Shown here: piece by piece, positions 16,785 to 25,086 of the stretch
Layout of the letters: each line of letters starts with the position of its first letter
Numbering within the stretch: position 1 is the stretch's first letter
Assembly (NCBI GenBank): GCA_944322145.1
Contig: CALUNW010000008.1
Coordinates: forward strand, 1 to 64,000
Origin: an uncultured Atopobiaceae bacterium
Lineage (GTDB): Bacteria > Actinomycetota > Coriobacteriia > Coriobacteriales > Atopobiaceae
DNA: 64,000 nucleotides
Direction: 5' to 3'
Notes under the pieces: generated by a model
Databases searched by the model: none
What the model was told of the DNA's origin: nothing
What the model saw: the letters and a program-made list of their open reading frames with translations, nothing else
Program-made: the position numbers and the translations under genes

Positions 16785-17897
16785 ATGTCCAACATCTCAC
16801 GTCGCTCCTTCATGGCCGCGTCGAGCGCCACGCTGCTCAGCGTCCTTCTCGCCGGCTGCGACAACGGCTCCCAGGAGCCCGCGGCCGAGGGCGGGGACGA
16901 CGCCACCCAGGCCGGCGGCAAGCACATCTACGTGCTGACCGCCTCGCCCGACCACGGCTGGACCGGCCAGGTCGGCGTCTTCGCCCAGGAGAAGGTCGAC
17001 GAGGTCAACGAGTCCGGCACCTACACCGCCGAGCTCCAGACCGCCGGCGCCGCCTCCGACCAGATCGCCCAGGTCGAGGACATCCTCGCCGGCAACCTCG
17101 ACGACGTCGCGGGCATCGTCATCCAGCCGCTGGACGACACCGTCCAGTCCGCCATCCAGCAGATCGTCGACGCCGGCGTGCCCTACGTCGCGTTCGACCG
17201 CATCATCGAGGCCGTCCAGGACTCCGCCGTCGCCAACGTCAAGGGCGACAACGAGGGCATCGGCGCCGGCTCCGCCGCCTACTTCGTGGCCAACGGCATG
17301 AAGCCGGGCGACCAGGTCTACATCTACCAGGGCGACACCTCGTCCGTGACCACCCTGCGCGACAACGGCTTCACCGAGTACCTGCTCGGCAACCTCGAGT
17401 TCGATGGCGAGAAGGTCCCGGAGGAGTCCAAGTGGACCCAGGACCAGATCGACTCCGCCATCACCAAGTCCGGCGCCATGAACTGGAGCCGCTCCGACAC
17501 CAAGGCCGCCTTCGAGGCGCTCCTGGGCGACGAGGCCAACGCGCAGATCAAGTGGTGGTACGCCGAGGACGACGAGCTCGCCATGGGTATCCTCGAGGCC
17601 CTCAACGGCGGCGGCATCTCCGACTCCGCCAAGGAGGCCTTCTACGCCACCAAGCCCTTCATCACCGGCTGCGGCGGCCTGAACGAGTACTACGAGGTCC
17701 TGCGCGGCAACAGCTACGAGGACATCGCCACCCAGCTCGGCGGCGTCATGTCCACCACCTACTCGCCGTCCATGATCCAGACCGCCATCCAGGACATGGT
17801 CGACCACCTCGACGGCAAGGACGTCCCGCAGGATCACGTCATCGCGTGTGAGAACGTCACGTCCGAGAACGTCGACGACTACGTCGGCTTCGAGTGA
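16785..17897 (+). CDS. Sugar ABC transporter substrate-binding lipoprotein (RbsB/MglB type)
   Basis: This 370-residue secreted lipoprotein has a signal peptide containing a twin-arginine-like SRRSFMA and a lipobox LLAGC (Cys at ~25), then a type I periplasmic binding fold (KHIYVLTASPDHGWTGQVG, later VPYVAFDRII). It captures sugar outside the cell for the ATPase and permease downstream. ATG at 16785 has a long GGAAGGAAGG site, consistent with high expression. A stable hairpin follows the gene, which may favour the binding protein over the membrane parts. The substrate is unknown. Confidence 0.92.
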   Translation: MSNISRRSFMAASSATLLSVLLAGCDNGSQEPAAEGGDDATQAGGKHIYVLTASPDHGWTGQVGVFAQEKVDEVNESGTYTAELQTAGAASDQIAQVEDILAGNLDDVAGIVIQPLDDTVQSAIQQIVDAGVPYVAFDRIIEAVQDSAVANVKGDNEGIGAGSAAYFVANGMKPGDQVYIYQGDTSSVTTLRDNGFTEYLLGNLEFDGEKVPEESKWTQDQIDSAITKSGAMNWSRSDTKAAFEALLGDEANAQIKWWYAEDDELAMGILEALNGGGISDSAKEAFYATKPFITGCGGLNEYYEVLRGNSYEDIATQLGGVMSTTYSPSMIQTAIQDMVDHLDGKDVPQDHVIACENVTSENVDDYVGFE

Positions 17898-17953
17898 TCT
17901 GCTAGCGGCTCTTCCTGCGCCCGCCCGCAGCAGCACGCGGGCGGGCGCCCCGC

Positions 17954-17994
17954 TATGCGTCTGCCAGACCCGTGCTGCGTCTGGCAGGCGCATA
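17954..17994 (+). promoter_or_regulatory. Intercistronic hairpin after the binding-protein gene
   Basis: A 16-bp stem (TATGCGTCTGCCAGAC with GTCTGGCAGGCGCATA, one T-G pair) has a 9-base loop, in the 163 bases between binding protein and ATPase. No U tract follows. Such hairpins commonly protect the upstream mRNA segment and set stoichiometry. Confidence 0.6.
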
Positions 17995-18060
17995 CGTCCC
18001 GCGGCCCCGGGTTCCGCCCGAGCCGCGCGGGAGCATGACCATCGGCACGGAAGGAGCGCT

Positions 18061-19584
18061 ATGGACCTTCTCACCATGAGCGGCATCCACAAGGCGTTCA
18101 GCGGCGTCCCCGTCCTGCGGGGAGTGGACCTCCACGTCGCGCGCGGGGAGGTCCACGCCCTTCTCGGCGAGAACGGCGCGGGCAAGTCCACCCTCATGAA
18201 CATCCTGACCGGCTCGTACACGGCCGACGCCGGCACCGTCGCCTTCGACGGCGCCGACCTCACCGGCGCCTCGATCAAGGCGGTCGAGAAGGCGGGCATC
18301 GCCTTCGTCCACCAGGAGCTCAACCTCTTCAACGACCTTCTCGCCTACGAGAACATCTTCCTCGGCCAGGAGGAGACCGGCCCGCTCTTCTCGCTCAACA
18401 AGCGGTCCATGATCGCCAAGGCGCGCGACCTCTTCGAGCGCCTGGGCGTGGACATCGACCCCACCGCGCTCGTCGCCGACCTCAAGCAGAGCCAGAAGCA
18501 GCTGCTGGAGATCAGCCGCGCGCTCTTCTTCGACGCGAAGCTGCTCATCCTGGACGAGCCCACCACGGCGCTCAACACCGCCGAGGTCGAGCACCTCTTC
18601 CAGATCGTGCGGTCCCTGCGCGACCAGGGCACCTCGTTCATCTTCATCTCCCACAAGATGCCCGAGGTCTTCGAGCTCTGCGACACCTACACGGTGCTCC
18701 GCAACGGCACGTTTGTGGCCGAGGGGCGCATCGCCGACACCACGCCCCGCGAGGTCACGGGCATGATGGTGGGCGCCGCCATCTCCGAGCGCGGCGCCTG
18801 GGAGCCTCGCGAGACGGGGGAGTGCGTGCTCACGCTCGACCATCTCTCCGGCCCGGGCTTCTCCGACATCTCGATGGAGGTCAGCCGCGGCCAGGTGATC
18901 GGCCTCACGGGACTCATGGGCTGCGGCACCACGGAGCTCATGCAGTGCCTCTTCGGCCTTGCGCACCCCACGGGCGGCACGGCGACGGCCTTTGGCAGGA
19001 GGCTCGCCGGCGGCTCGATCCACGAGGCCATGAAGGCCGGCATCGCGATGCTGCCCTCGGACCGCAAGGAGAACTCCGTCGTGCCGGACATGTCGCTGCT
19101 GGAGAACATGTACCTCTCCGAGCACGTGCTCTCGGCGCGCCGCTTCGTCATCAACAGGGGCGCCGAGCAGGAGCGCTTCGAGCGCTACCGCAAGCTCCTC
19201 AGCATCAAGGCCAACTCCAGCGGCGACTCCGTGCTGTCGCTCTCCGGCGGCAACCAGCAGAAGGTCTTCATGGCGCGCTGGCTCGCCACCGAGGCGGAGC
19301 TGCTGCTCTTCGACAACCCCACGCAGGGCATCGACGTCGGCGCCAAGGCCGAGATCTACCACCTGATCCTCGACCTCGCGCGCCAGGGCAAGACCGTGAT
19401 CATCAACACGCTCGAGATCCCGGAGCTGCGCGAGGTGGCCGACGTCTGCTACGTCCTCTACGAGGGCCGCATCGTCAAGCGCCTGGAGCACGACGAGATA
19501 GACGAGCAGACCGTCATGCTCTACTCGACCAATTCCGTAGCCGACGACCGTGCGGCCCAGACCCCGGCCCAGACCCATGAGTGA
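18061..19584 (+). CDS. Sugar ABC transporter ATPase, two nucleotide-binding domains (RbsA/MglA type)
   Basis: This 507-residue protein has tandem ABC domains. Domain 1 has Walker A GENGAGKST (~37-45), an unusual signature KQSQKQ in place of LSGGQ, and Walker B LLILDEPTTAL. Domain 2 has a degenerate Walker A (GLMGCGTTEL), a canonical LSGGNQQK signature and a Walker B ending FDNPTQGID, where Asn replaces the catalytic Glu. Degenerate second sites are common in this family, so only one site may hydrolyse ATP. It energises uptake with the flanking lipoprotein and permease. ATG at 18061 has a GAAGGAG site. Confidence 0.93.
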   Translation: MDLLTMSGIHKAFSGVPVLRGVDLHVARGEVHALLGENGAGKSTLMNILTGSYTADAGTVAFDGADLTGASIKAVEKAGIAFVHQELNLFNDLLAYENIFLGQEETGPLFSLNKRSMIAKARDLFERLGVDIDPTALVADLKQSQKQLLEISRALFFDAKLLILDEPTTALNTAEVEHLFQIVRSLRDQGTSFIFISHKMPEVFELCDTYTVLRNGTFVAEGRIADTTPREVTGMMVGAAISERGAWEPRETGECVLTLDHLSGPGFSDISMEVSRGQVIGLTGLMGCGTTELMQCLFGLAHPTGGTATAFGRRLAGGSIHEAMKAGIAMLPSDRKENSVVPDMSLLENMYLSEHVLSARRFVINRGAEQERFERYRKLLSIKANSSGDSVLSLSGGNQQKVFMARWLATEAELLLFDNPTQGIDVGAKAEIYHLILDLARQGKTVIINTLEIPELREVADVCYVLYEGRIVKRLEHDEIDEQTVMLYSTNSVADDRAAQTPAQTHE

Positions 19585-19596
19585 GGTGCATCAACA

Positions 19597-20637
19597 GTGA
19601 ACGACAAGAAGGCGACAAGTACGACGGGCCTCGCCGGCGCGCTCGGCCTCGTGAAGAAGTACAGCTTCGTGCTGGTGTTTCTCGCCATCCTCATCGTGTA
19701 CGCCGTCGCCAACGGCGGCCTCACGCTCAACGCCGGCATGAACGTCCTGCGCCACAGCGCGGTCATCGGCACCATCGCCATCGGCATGGGCATCGTCTGC
19801 CTCACCGGCGAGATCGACCTCTCCGTGGGCTCGATGCTCGCCCTGGTGGCGGGCTTCTCGGTCGTGGTGTTCAACATGACCGACTCGATACCGCTCACGC
19901 TGCTCTTCGCGCTGCTCTTCGGTGCGGCGTGCGGCCTGCTCAACGGCGTTTTGGTGGGCGTGGTGCAGATGCCCGCGTTCATCGTGACCCTCGCGACGAT
20001 GCTCATCTACCGCTCCGTGGCCCAGTACGCCTGCCAGCACCTCCCCGGTGAGCTCATCGGCAACGGCAGCTCCGTGTACCGCATGTCCAACGAGCTCGGC
20101 TCCTACGACGCGCTCTACACCTTCGGCAACGCGCGCGTGGCGGGCGTGCCCATCGTCGGCATCGTCATGGTGCTCATGGTGGTGGCCTTCGTCTTCGTCT
20201 GCACCTCGACCAAGTTCGGCAAGAAGATCTACGCCGTGGGCTCCAACGCCAAGGCGGCGCACCTCGCCGGCATCTCCGTGCCTCTCATGAAGACCCTGGT
20301 CTTTACCATCGCCGGCGCGCTCACGGGCCTGGCGGCGTTCCTCTGGGTCGCGATGAACGCCTCGGCCGACCCCGCCACCACCGGCAACAGCTACGAGATG
20401 TACGCCATCGCGTCGGTCGTGCTCGGCGGCATCTCCATGAGCGGCGGCCGCGGCCGCATGGTGGGCGTGCTCTTCGGCGCCCTGTCCTACGACGTCATCG
20501 ACAAGATCATCATCGCCCTCAAGATGGACTCCCTCATCCAGGACACCATCAAGGGCGTCATCCTCATCGTGGTGATCATGATCCAGGTGGCCGGCCCCCA
20601 GCTCAAGGAGTTCTTCGCCTCCCGCCGCAAGCGCTGA
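19597..20637 (+). CDS. Sugar ABC transporter permease (RbsC/MglC type)
   Basis: This 346-residue integral membrane protein has about eight to ten hydrophobic segments and the family signature GEIDLSVGSMLALVAG near residues 68-83, plus the conserved VLGGISMSGGRGRMVGVLFGA (shortened here) loop near residue 275. It starts at GTG 19597, 12 bases after the ATPase stop, with a GAGGTG site. It is the last gene of the operon; a strong hairpin terminator follows at 20664. Confidence 0.93.
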   Translation: MNDKKATSTTGLAGALGLVKKYSFVLVFLAILIVYAVANGGLTLNAGMNVLRHSAVIGTIAIGMGIVCLTGEIDLSVGSMLALVAGFSVVVFNMTDSIPLTLLFALLFGAACGLLNGVLVGVVQMPAFIVTLATMLIYRSVAQYACQHLPGELIGNGSSVYRMSNELGSYDALYTFGNARVAGVPIVGIVMVLMVVAFVFVCTSTKFGKKIYAVGSNAKAAHLAGISVPLMKTLVFTIAGALTGLAAFLWVAMNASADPATTGNSYEMYAIASVVLGGISMSGGRGRMVGVLFGALSYDVIDKIIIALKMDSLIQDTIKGVILIVVIMIQVAGPQLKEFFASRRKR

Positions 20638-20663
20638 CGCGTCTTTGCCCATCCTTTCCCCGG

Positions 20664-20700
20664 CGCCCTCCCTCGCACCCTCCCGCGAGGGAGGGCGTTT
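20664..20700 (+). terminator. Terminator of the sugar operon
   Basis: CGCCCTCCCTCGC (20664-20676) pairs perfectly with GCGAGGGAGGGCG (20685-20697), loop 8, followed by TTT. It sits 27 bases past the permease stop. Confidence 0.75.
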
Positions 20701-20727
20701 GCGCGGCCGCCGCCGAGCAGCAGCCTC

Positions 20728-20912
20728 GAGAATGCCATATCGGACACTTTCTCTCCGGTCGAGCGGCAAAACTGTCCCATATGGCATGCTCAGCAAGAAC
20801 GCCGAGAAGAACCCCGTTGCTGCGCCCCGAACCGCCTCCCCATCCCTCGAGCATGCCATATAGGACACTTTCGCCCCGGTTGGGCGCCGATTCCGTCCCA
20901 TATGGCATTCTC
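20728..20912. repeat. Twin imperfect hairpins with an ATGCCATAT stem
   Basis: Hairpin 1 pairs GAGAATGCCATATCGGACA (20728-20746) with 20773-20791 (17 of 19). Hairpin 2 pairs GAGCATGCCATATAGGACA (20849-20867) with 20894-20912. The right arm of the first and the left arm of the second also pair and then enclose GCCGAGAAGAACC at 20801-20813. There is no coding content. The stem sequence is private to this gap. Confidence 0.75.
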
Positions 20913-20955
20913 GTCAAAGCGAGGCAGATAACTCTGGGAATCTATCCCGGACGGT

Positions 20956-21034
20956 GCCGGGGCTTTCCAACAGCGCGCCGCTCCGCGGGCTTTGGGCGGG
21001 GCTCGCGGCGCGGCGCGCCGTTGAAAAGCCGTGC
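20956..21034 (+). repeat. Dispersed 79-base GC-rich palindromic repeat, copy 1
   Basis: The element starts GCCGGGGCTTTCCAACAGCG and ends GCCGTTGAAAAGCCGTGC, so its ends are inverted copies (GGCTTTCCAACAGCGC with GCGCCGTTGAAAAGCC). A second copy lies inverted at 23302-23380 with about six differences. It resembles a REP/BIME-like or MITE-like element. Confidence 0.7.
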
Positions 21035-21061
21035 AGGTGGGACAAGAGCCTCTGGGGCGCC

Positions 21062-21122
21062 TGTCCACGTGGACACAATCCGGACAATACTGACGATGTG
21101 TCCGGAATAGTGTCCGGAATAG
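21062..21122. repeat. Palindrome and tandem TGTCCGGAATAG repeats before the AAA15 gene
   Basis: A 14-bp perfect palindrome TGTCCACGTGGACA (21062-21075) is followed by an inverted half-copy around 21076-21090 and two tandem copies of TGTCCGGAATAG (21099-21110, 21111-21122). They lie about 150 bases upstream of the AAA15 promoter and could be regulator binding sites. The remaining 21123-21265 shows nothing I can name. Confidence 0.5.
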
Positions 21123-21265
21123 ACTGCGTGTCTCTCACGGTACCGACTTCTCGAGTGCCAAAACAGCTGCCGATGGTCTTTCAGACAATTCATAAGCCCG
21201 CATATCCAGTAGTCTTCACCCCTGTCACAACACAATGATTTCCGCTTCTCAGAATGTGCAAGCGC

Positions 21266-21293
21266 TTGACAGAGGCTACATAAAGTCAATAAT
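21266..21293 (+). promoter_or_regulatory. Sigma-70-type promoter of the AAA15 ATPase gene
   Basis: A consensus TTGACA -35 (21266-21271) is 16 bases from AATAAT (21288-21293, five of six consensus), 53 bases before the start codon. The surrounding DNA is markedly AT-richer than the chromosome around it. Confidence 0.65.
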
Positions 21294-21346
21294 CATAAAT
21301 AACGCATGGAAACAAACACTAAAAGACACGAGAGAGCGGAGTACTA

Positions 21347-22564
21347 ATGCTCTGCCAGTTCACGTTCAGCAACTATCGGTCCTACCGTGACGAGACGACG
21401 CTTACGATGCAGGCGTCTTCGATGAAGGAGTTCTCGCGGTCCCTCATACCGGGAGGCGACAGCCAGAGCTTTCTGCCGGTGGCTGCGGTCTACGGGCCCA
21501 ATGCGGGTGGCAAATCCAACCTGCTCGAGGCGCTCGGATACGTCCAAAGCGCCGTTGCGCGGCCAATCGTCTCTTTGATGCGGGGCAAGGGTGCGCCCGA
21601 GGGCTCCGCGCCTCGACTCTCTCGCTGCTCGCCCTTCGCGTTTGACGCGATGCACTCTCGTCTGCCCTCCGAGTTCGAGGTCTACTATCGCGTTGGCGGC
21701 TACGAGTATCGCTACAGCCTTACGGTCGGCGTCTCCGAGATCGTCAGCGAGGGCCTCTCCCGTCGTAAGGTAGGGGCCTCTCGCGCGGCGACGCTGTATG
21801 AGAGGGAAGGGGATAAGGTCGAGCTCGGGCCGTCCCTGCGTCGCGCGGGGGTATCCGTGAACTTCAACCCTGCGATACCGTTCCTCTCGTACCTGTACAT
21901 GAACAGCGATCTGGAGTCGGTGCACCAGGCAGCGAGCTGGTTCCTCGACTGCATCTACCTCAACTACAACAGCCGCTACCTCGAGCACATCCTCGAGGAT
22001 ACGCTCGATGAGAAGGACTCGCCGGAGACAACCCGCTTTCTCAAGGCGGTCGACGTGCACGTCGACGGGTTCCGCGTCGAGCGCGACGAGGACGGTGAGC
22101 GCCAGCGCGTGTACGTCCGGCACTCGGTCGGGGGCTCCGATTACGAGCTGCGCCTCTCCGAGGAGTCTGCGGGAACGCAGAAGCTGATGGGGCTCGCCCG
22201 CTTCCTCCTGAGCGCACTGGAGGAGGGGGGCACCGTCCTCGTGGACGAGCTCGACGCGAAGTTTCACCCCAAGCTTCTCCGCTACGTGATCCTCCTGTTC
22301 AAGGACCCCGAGATGAACAGGGGCGGCGCCCAGCTGATCTTCACCAGCCAGGACGTGTCCACCATGAGAAACGACGTGTTCCGCCGCGACGAGATCTGGT
22401 TCGCCGCGCGCGACGAGACCGAGGCGAGCCAGCTCTGGTCGCTCTCCGACCTGCACGAGCCCAACGGCAACCTCGTCAGCAAGAACGCGGCGTTCGACAG
22501 GCAGTACCTCTCCGGCCGCTACGGGGCCGACCCGTACCTCACCCGCATCGAGGAATGGGACTAG
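21347..22564 (+). CDS. AAA15-family ATPase (COG1106, OLD/RloA-like)
   Basis: This 405-residue SMC/ABC-like ATPase has Walker A GPNAGGKS (50-57), a long inserted central region, a signature-like SEESAGTQKLMGL, Walker B with VLVDELDAKFHP near residue 296, and a C-terminal switch region QLIFTSQDVSTM. Proteins of this kind occur in abortive-infection and toxin-like defence loci, often with a small effector. ATG at 21347 has a GCGGAG site behind a good promoter. The next gene is a broken DUF3800, so any two-gene system here is probably incomplete. Function in defence is inference. Confidence 0.82.
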   Translation: MLCQFTFSNYRSYRDETTLTMQASSMKEFSRSLIPGGDSQSFLPVAAVYGPNAGGKSNLLEALGYVQSAVARPIVSLMRGKGAPEGSAPRLSRCSPFAFDAMHSRLPSEFEVYYRVGGYEYRYSLTVGVSEIVSEGLSRRKVGASRAATLYEREGDKVELGPSLRRAGVSVNFNPAIPFLSYLYMNSDLESVHQAASWFLDCIYLNYNSRYLEHILEDTLDEKDSPETTRFLKAVDVHVDGFRVERDEDGERQRVYVRHSVGGSDYELRLSEESAGTQKLMGLARFLLSALEEGGTVLVDELDAKFHPKLLRYVILLFKDPEMNRGGAQLIFTSQDVSTMRNDVFRRDEIWFAARDETEASQLWSLSDLHEPNGNLVSKNAAFDRQYLSGRYGADPYLTRIEEWD

Positions 22565-22610
22565 GTCATGGCGGCCGGCATGCGCCGCGTTACAACACCC
22601 GGTTATGTGG

Positions 22611-22680
22611 TAAAATGAATCGGCTTTCCCCTATGGGGAGGGTTTCCAAGTGCCGGGGACGTTTTCCCCGGCATTCGTCA
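22611..22680 (+). ncRNA. Candidate structured leader RNA upstream of a DUF3800 gene
   Basis: Two compact hairpins are visible: TCCCC-TAT-GGGGA (22627-22639) and a perfect 9-bp TGCCGGGGA/TCCCCGGCA (22651-22659 with 22665-22673). Conserved structured RNAs named DUF3800 motifs are known to precede genes of this family, and this one ends 14 bases before the DUF3800 start. I cannot assign it to a particular published class. Confidence 0.55.
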
Positions 22681-22694
22681 TTTAAGGGCATGCT

Positions 22695-23038
22695 ATGAGC
22701 GATCTGAGCCTGTCCCTCGACGAGTCGGGGAGCGACAACCTCCGCGACACCTACTACATATATCCTTGCCCTCGTGGTGCACGACCAGGCGGACGCGCTT
22801 GCGGACAACATCGTCCGCTACGAGCTCGCACTGCGCGATAAGGGGCTCCCTGACGTACCGTCCCGCTTCGGCGGCCGACTATCGACTCTCGCAGGCGGCA
22901 GACTACATCTGCACTGCCGAGCTCACTGCACTCAAGTATGAGGGAAAGGCGTCCACCGCCACCGACGAGAAGTTCTTCGGCAGCTGGTCCCAGTTCAAGA
23001 AGGGCGTGCTGAAGGAGGTCCGCGCGAAGCGAATCTAG
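22695..23038 (+). pseudogene. DUF3800 protein, frameshifted and internally deleted
   Basis: The ATG at 22695 opens MSDLSLSLDESGSDNLRDTYYI, the family's N-terminal SxDESG motif with its first Asp. The reading then moves one frame at about 22761 to continue as LALVVHDQADALADN, and moves again near 22870-22885 to reach the C-terminal LSQAADYICTAELTALKYE, ending at 23038. The three pieces total about 113 residues against some 200-250 normally, so the middle is deleted too. DUF3800 proteins are RNase-H-like and often sit near defence genes. Confidence 0.75.
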
Positions 23039-23301
23039 CCTTCCGGCGCGAGCCAGGCTCGATTTGTGCCGAGTGCCCACGGAAGCCTGAGACGACGAAA
23101 ACAGTAAGCCGCCTGCCTGCTAGTTTTCGCTAGCTCCCGCCCATCGGTATTCTTGAACGGGCATAACTTATCGCCTGATATTCTCCAAAAATGGCTCCTT
23201 TACGGTCTTATTATCGCCAGTACCACTGCGTAGAGGGCATGCCCGAGGCAGCGAGCAGCTTCCTTGACCGATGACTCTCAAGAACGGCGAGAAGAGCCCC
23301 C

Positions 23302-23380
23302 GCACGGCTTTTCAACGGCGCGACGCGGCGTGGGCCCCGCCCACAGCCCGCGGCGCGGCGCGCTGTTGGAAAGCCCCGGC
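23302..23380 (-). repeat. Dispersed 79-base GC-rich palindromic repeat, copy 2
   Basis: This is an inverted copy of 20956-21034 with about six differences, sharing the GGCTTTCCAACAGCGC and GTTGAAAAGCCGTGC ends. Together the two copies flank the AAA15/DUF3800 segment in opposite orientation. Confidence 0.7.
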
Positions 23381-23417
23381 ACCGCCGCCTTCGCACAGCC
23401 GCGGCCCACAAAACCGC

Positions 23418-23483
23418 CGAGTAAGAGTTATTTGCGAGAAGAACCCCCAAATCGGCCCCAATCTCGCAAATTACTCTTACTCG
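23418..23483. repeat. 21-bp inverted repeat with CGAGAAGAAC at its loop edge
   Basis: Arms at 23418-23438 and 23463-23483 (CGAGTAAGAG...TTTGCGAG) match in 20 of 21 positions. The left arm runs straight into AAGAACCCCC, so GAGAAGAAC straddles arm and loop. A further CGAGAAGAAC lies at 23551-23560. The gap from 23039 to 23688 holds only these repeats and the metK leader. Confidence 0.75.
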
Positions 23484-23640
23484 ACGCGACGCACCCCGCC
23501 GCGCGCCCCGCACCCTGCCCCGCCACGCGCCGCGCGCCCCACCCAGCCGAGAAGAACATGTGCTTCCCGCGCCTTCGCCCCCGCGCACGTATTCCCGTCG
23601 CACCCGCGGGGTATCATCACTAGGCATTTGAAACGGCGAC

Positions 23641-23663
23641 GGGCGGAATGGTAACGGCCGCCC
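23641..23663 (+). promoter_or_regulatory. Hairpin in the metK leader
   Basis: GGGCGG (23641-23646) pairs with CCGCCC (23658-23663) with an 11-base loop AATGGTAACGG, 25 bases before metK. A possible -10 (TATCAT, 23612-23617) precedes it. I do not recognise a known SAM riboswitch; a compact regulatory leader is possible. Confidence 0.35.
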
Positions 23664-23688
23664 GCCACAGCCAACGAAAGGAAGCGCC

Positions 23689-24984
23689 ATGTCCCAGCTC
23701 GATCGTTCCACTAGCACCACCACCGCCCCGCGCAGCTACCTCTTCACCTCCGAGAGCGTGACCGAGGGCCACCCCGACAAGATCTGCGACCAGGTCTCCG
23801 ACGCCATCCTCGACGCCCTTCTCGCCAAGGAGGCCGAGCTCCAGGCCGCCGGCTACGTCTCGCCCTCCGGCGTGCCCGCCAACGTCGACAACGTCCGCTG
23901 CGCCTGCGAGACCTTCGTGACCACCGGCACCGTCATCATCGCCGGCGAGATCCGCACCGAGGCCTACCTCGACGTCCAGACCATCGCCCGCGACGTCATC
24001 CGCCGCATCGGCTACACGCGCGCCAAGTTCGGCTTCGACGCCGACACCTGCGGCGTGCTCAACCTCATCCACGAGCAGAGCCCCGACATCGCCGCCGGCG
24101 TCGACGAGTCCTTCGACGCCCAGGCCGGCCGCACGACCGACCCCCTCGACCTCGTGGGCGCCGGCGACCAGGGCATGATGTTCGGCTACGCCACCGACGA
24201 GACCTCCGTCTACATGCCCATGCCGCACTACCTGGCCTCCCGCATGGCCGAGCGCCTCACCGAGGTTCGCAAGAACGGCCAGGTGCCCTACCTGCGCCCG
24301 GACGGCAAGACCCAGGTCACCGTCCGCTACGAGGACGACCGCCCCGTCGAGGTCACGGCCATCGTGGTCTCCACCCAGCACGACGCCGCGATCGAGGACA
24401 TGAACGTCATCAAGGCGGACATGGTCGACTACGTGATCGCCCCCGTGATGGACGCCGTGGGCATCGAGTGGCACGGCGCCGACGTCTACGTCAACCCCAC
24501 CGGGCGCTTCGTGGTGGGCGGCCCCATGGGCGACACCGGCCTCACCGGCCGCAAGATCATCGTGGACACGTACGGCGGCATGGGTCGCCACGGCGGCGGC
24601 TGCTTCTCCGGCAAGGACTGCACCAAGGTCGACCGCTCCGCCGCCTACGCCGCGCGCTGGGTCGCCAAGAACGTCGTCGCGGCTGGCCTCGCGCACCGCT
24701 GCGAGGTCCAGCTGGCCTACGCCATCGGCGTCTCCCACCCGCTCTCCGTCATGGTGGACACCTTCGGCACGGGCGCCGTGGCGGACGGCGTGATCGAGGG
24801 GGCGGTGGAGAAGGTCTTCGACCTGCGCCCGGGGGCAATCATCCGCGACCTCGACCTGCGCCGCCCCATCTACGAGAAGACCGCGGCCTACGGCCACTTC
24901 GGCCGCGAGCTGCCCGAGTTCACCTGGGAGCGCACCGACCGCGTCGACGATCTCCGCGCCGCCGTGGAGGAGCTCGGCGCTTAG
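23689..24984 (+). CDS. metK: S-adenosylmethionine synthetase
   Basis: This 431-residue enzyme makes S-adenosylmethionine from methionine and ATP. Hallmarks are [19 protein letters not shown] minus ends near residues 20-35 (catalytic His in GHPDK), [12 protein letters not shown] in the middle, [14 protein letters not shown], and the P-loop-like GGGCFSGKD near residue 305. It is slightly longer than the usual 385-400 residues, with an extended N-terminus. ATG at 23689 has a GAAAGGAAG site. It appears to be a single-gene unit between hairpin clusters. Confidence 0.97.
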   Translation: MSQLDRSTSTTTAPRSYLFTSESVTEGHPDKICDQVSDAILDALLAKEAELQAAGYVSPSGVPANVDNVRCACETFVTTGTVIIAGEIRTEAYLDVQTIARDVIRRIGYTRAKFGFDADTCGVLNLIHEQSPDIAAGVDESFDAQAGRTTDPLDLVGAGDQGMMFGYATDETSVYMPMPHYLASRMAERLTEVRKNGQVPYLRPDGKTQVTVRYEDDRPVEVTAIVVSTQHDAAIEDMNVIKADMVDYVIAPVMDAVGIEWHGADVYVNPTGRFVVGGPMGDTGLTGRKIIVDTYGGMGRHGGGCFSGKDCTKVDRSAAYAARWVAKNVVAAGLAHRCEVQLAYAIGVSHPLSVMVDTFGTGAVADGVIEGAVEKVFDLRPGAIIRDLDLRRPIYEKTAAYGHFGRELPEFTWERTDRVDDLRAAVEELGA

Positions 24985-25030
24985 GTTTCTCGTCCCGCCC
25001 GGCGAGAAGAACATTCGACGCCTGACAAAT

Positions 25031-25086
25031 CGCGCCCGTCCCAAAAGATCGGTTTCCGAGAAGGACGACCTTTCCGGACGGGCGCG
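25031..25086. repeat. Hairpin after metK with GAGAAGGAC in its loop
   Basis: CGCGCCCGTCC (25031-25041) pairs perfectly with GGACGGGCGCG (25076-25086). Inside, GAGAAGGAC occupies 25058-25066, and another CGAGAAGAAC is at 25002-25011, 18 bases past the metK stop. It probably acts as the metK terminator. The rest of the gap to 25356 is AT-richer. Confidence 0.7.

Noticed and set aside
20780-21290. Short frames between the sugar permease and the AAA15 gene
   Set aside because: They run through palindromic repeats and match no family; start sites lack ribosome binding sites.
23264-23654. Small coding genes in the gap before metK
   Set aside because: These frames coincide with dispersed and private inverted repeats and show repeat-driven Arg/Pro-rich composition with no ribosome binding site.
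23600-23688. SAM riboswitch before metK
   Set aside because: Only one short hairpin is visible; none of the known SAM riboswitch cores could be recognised.
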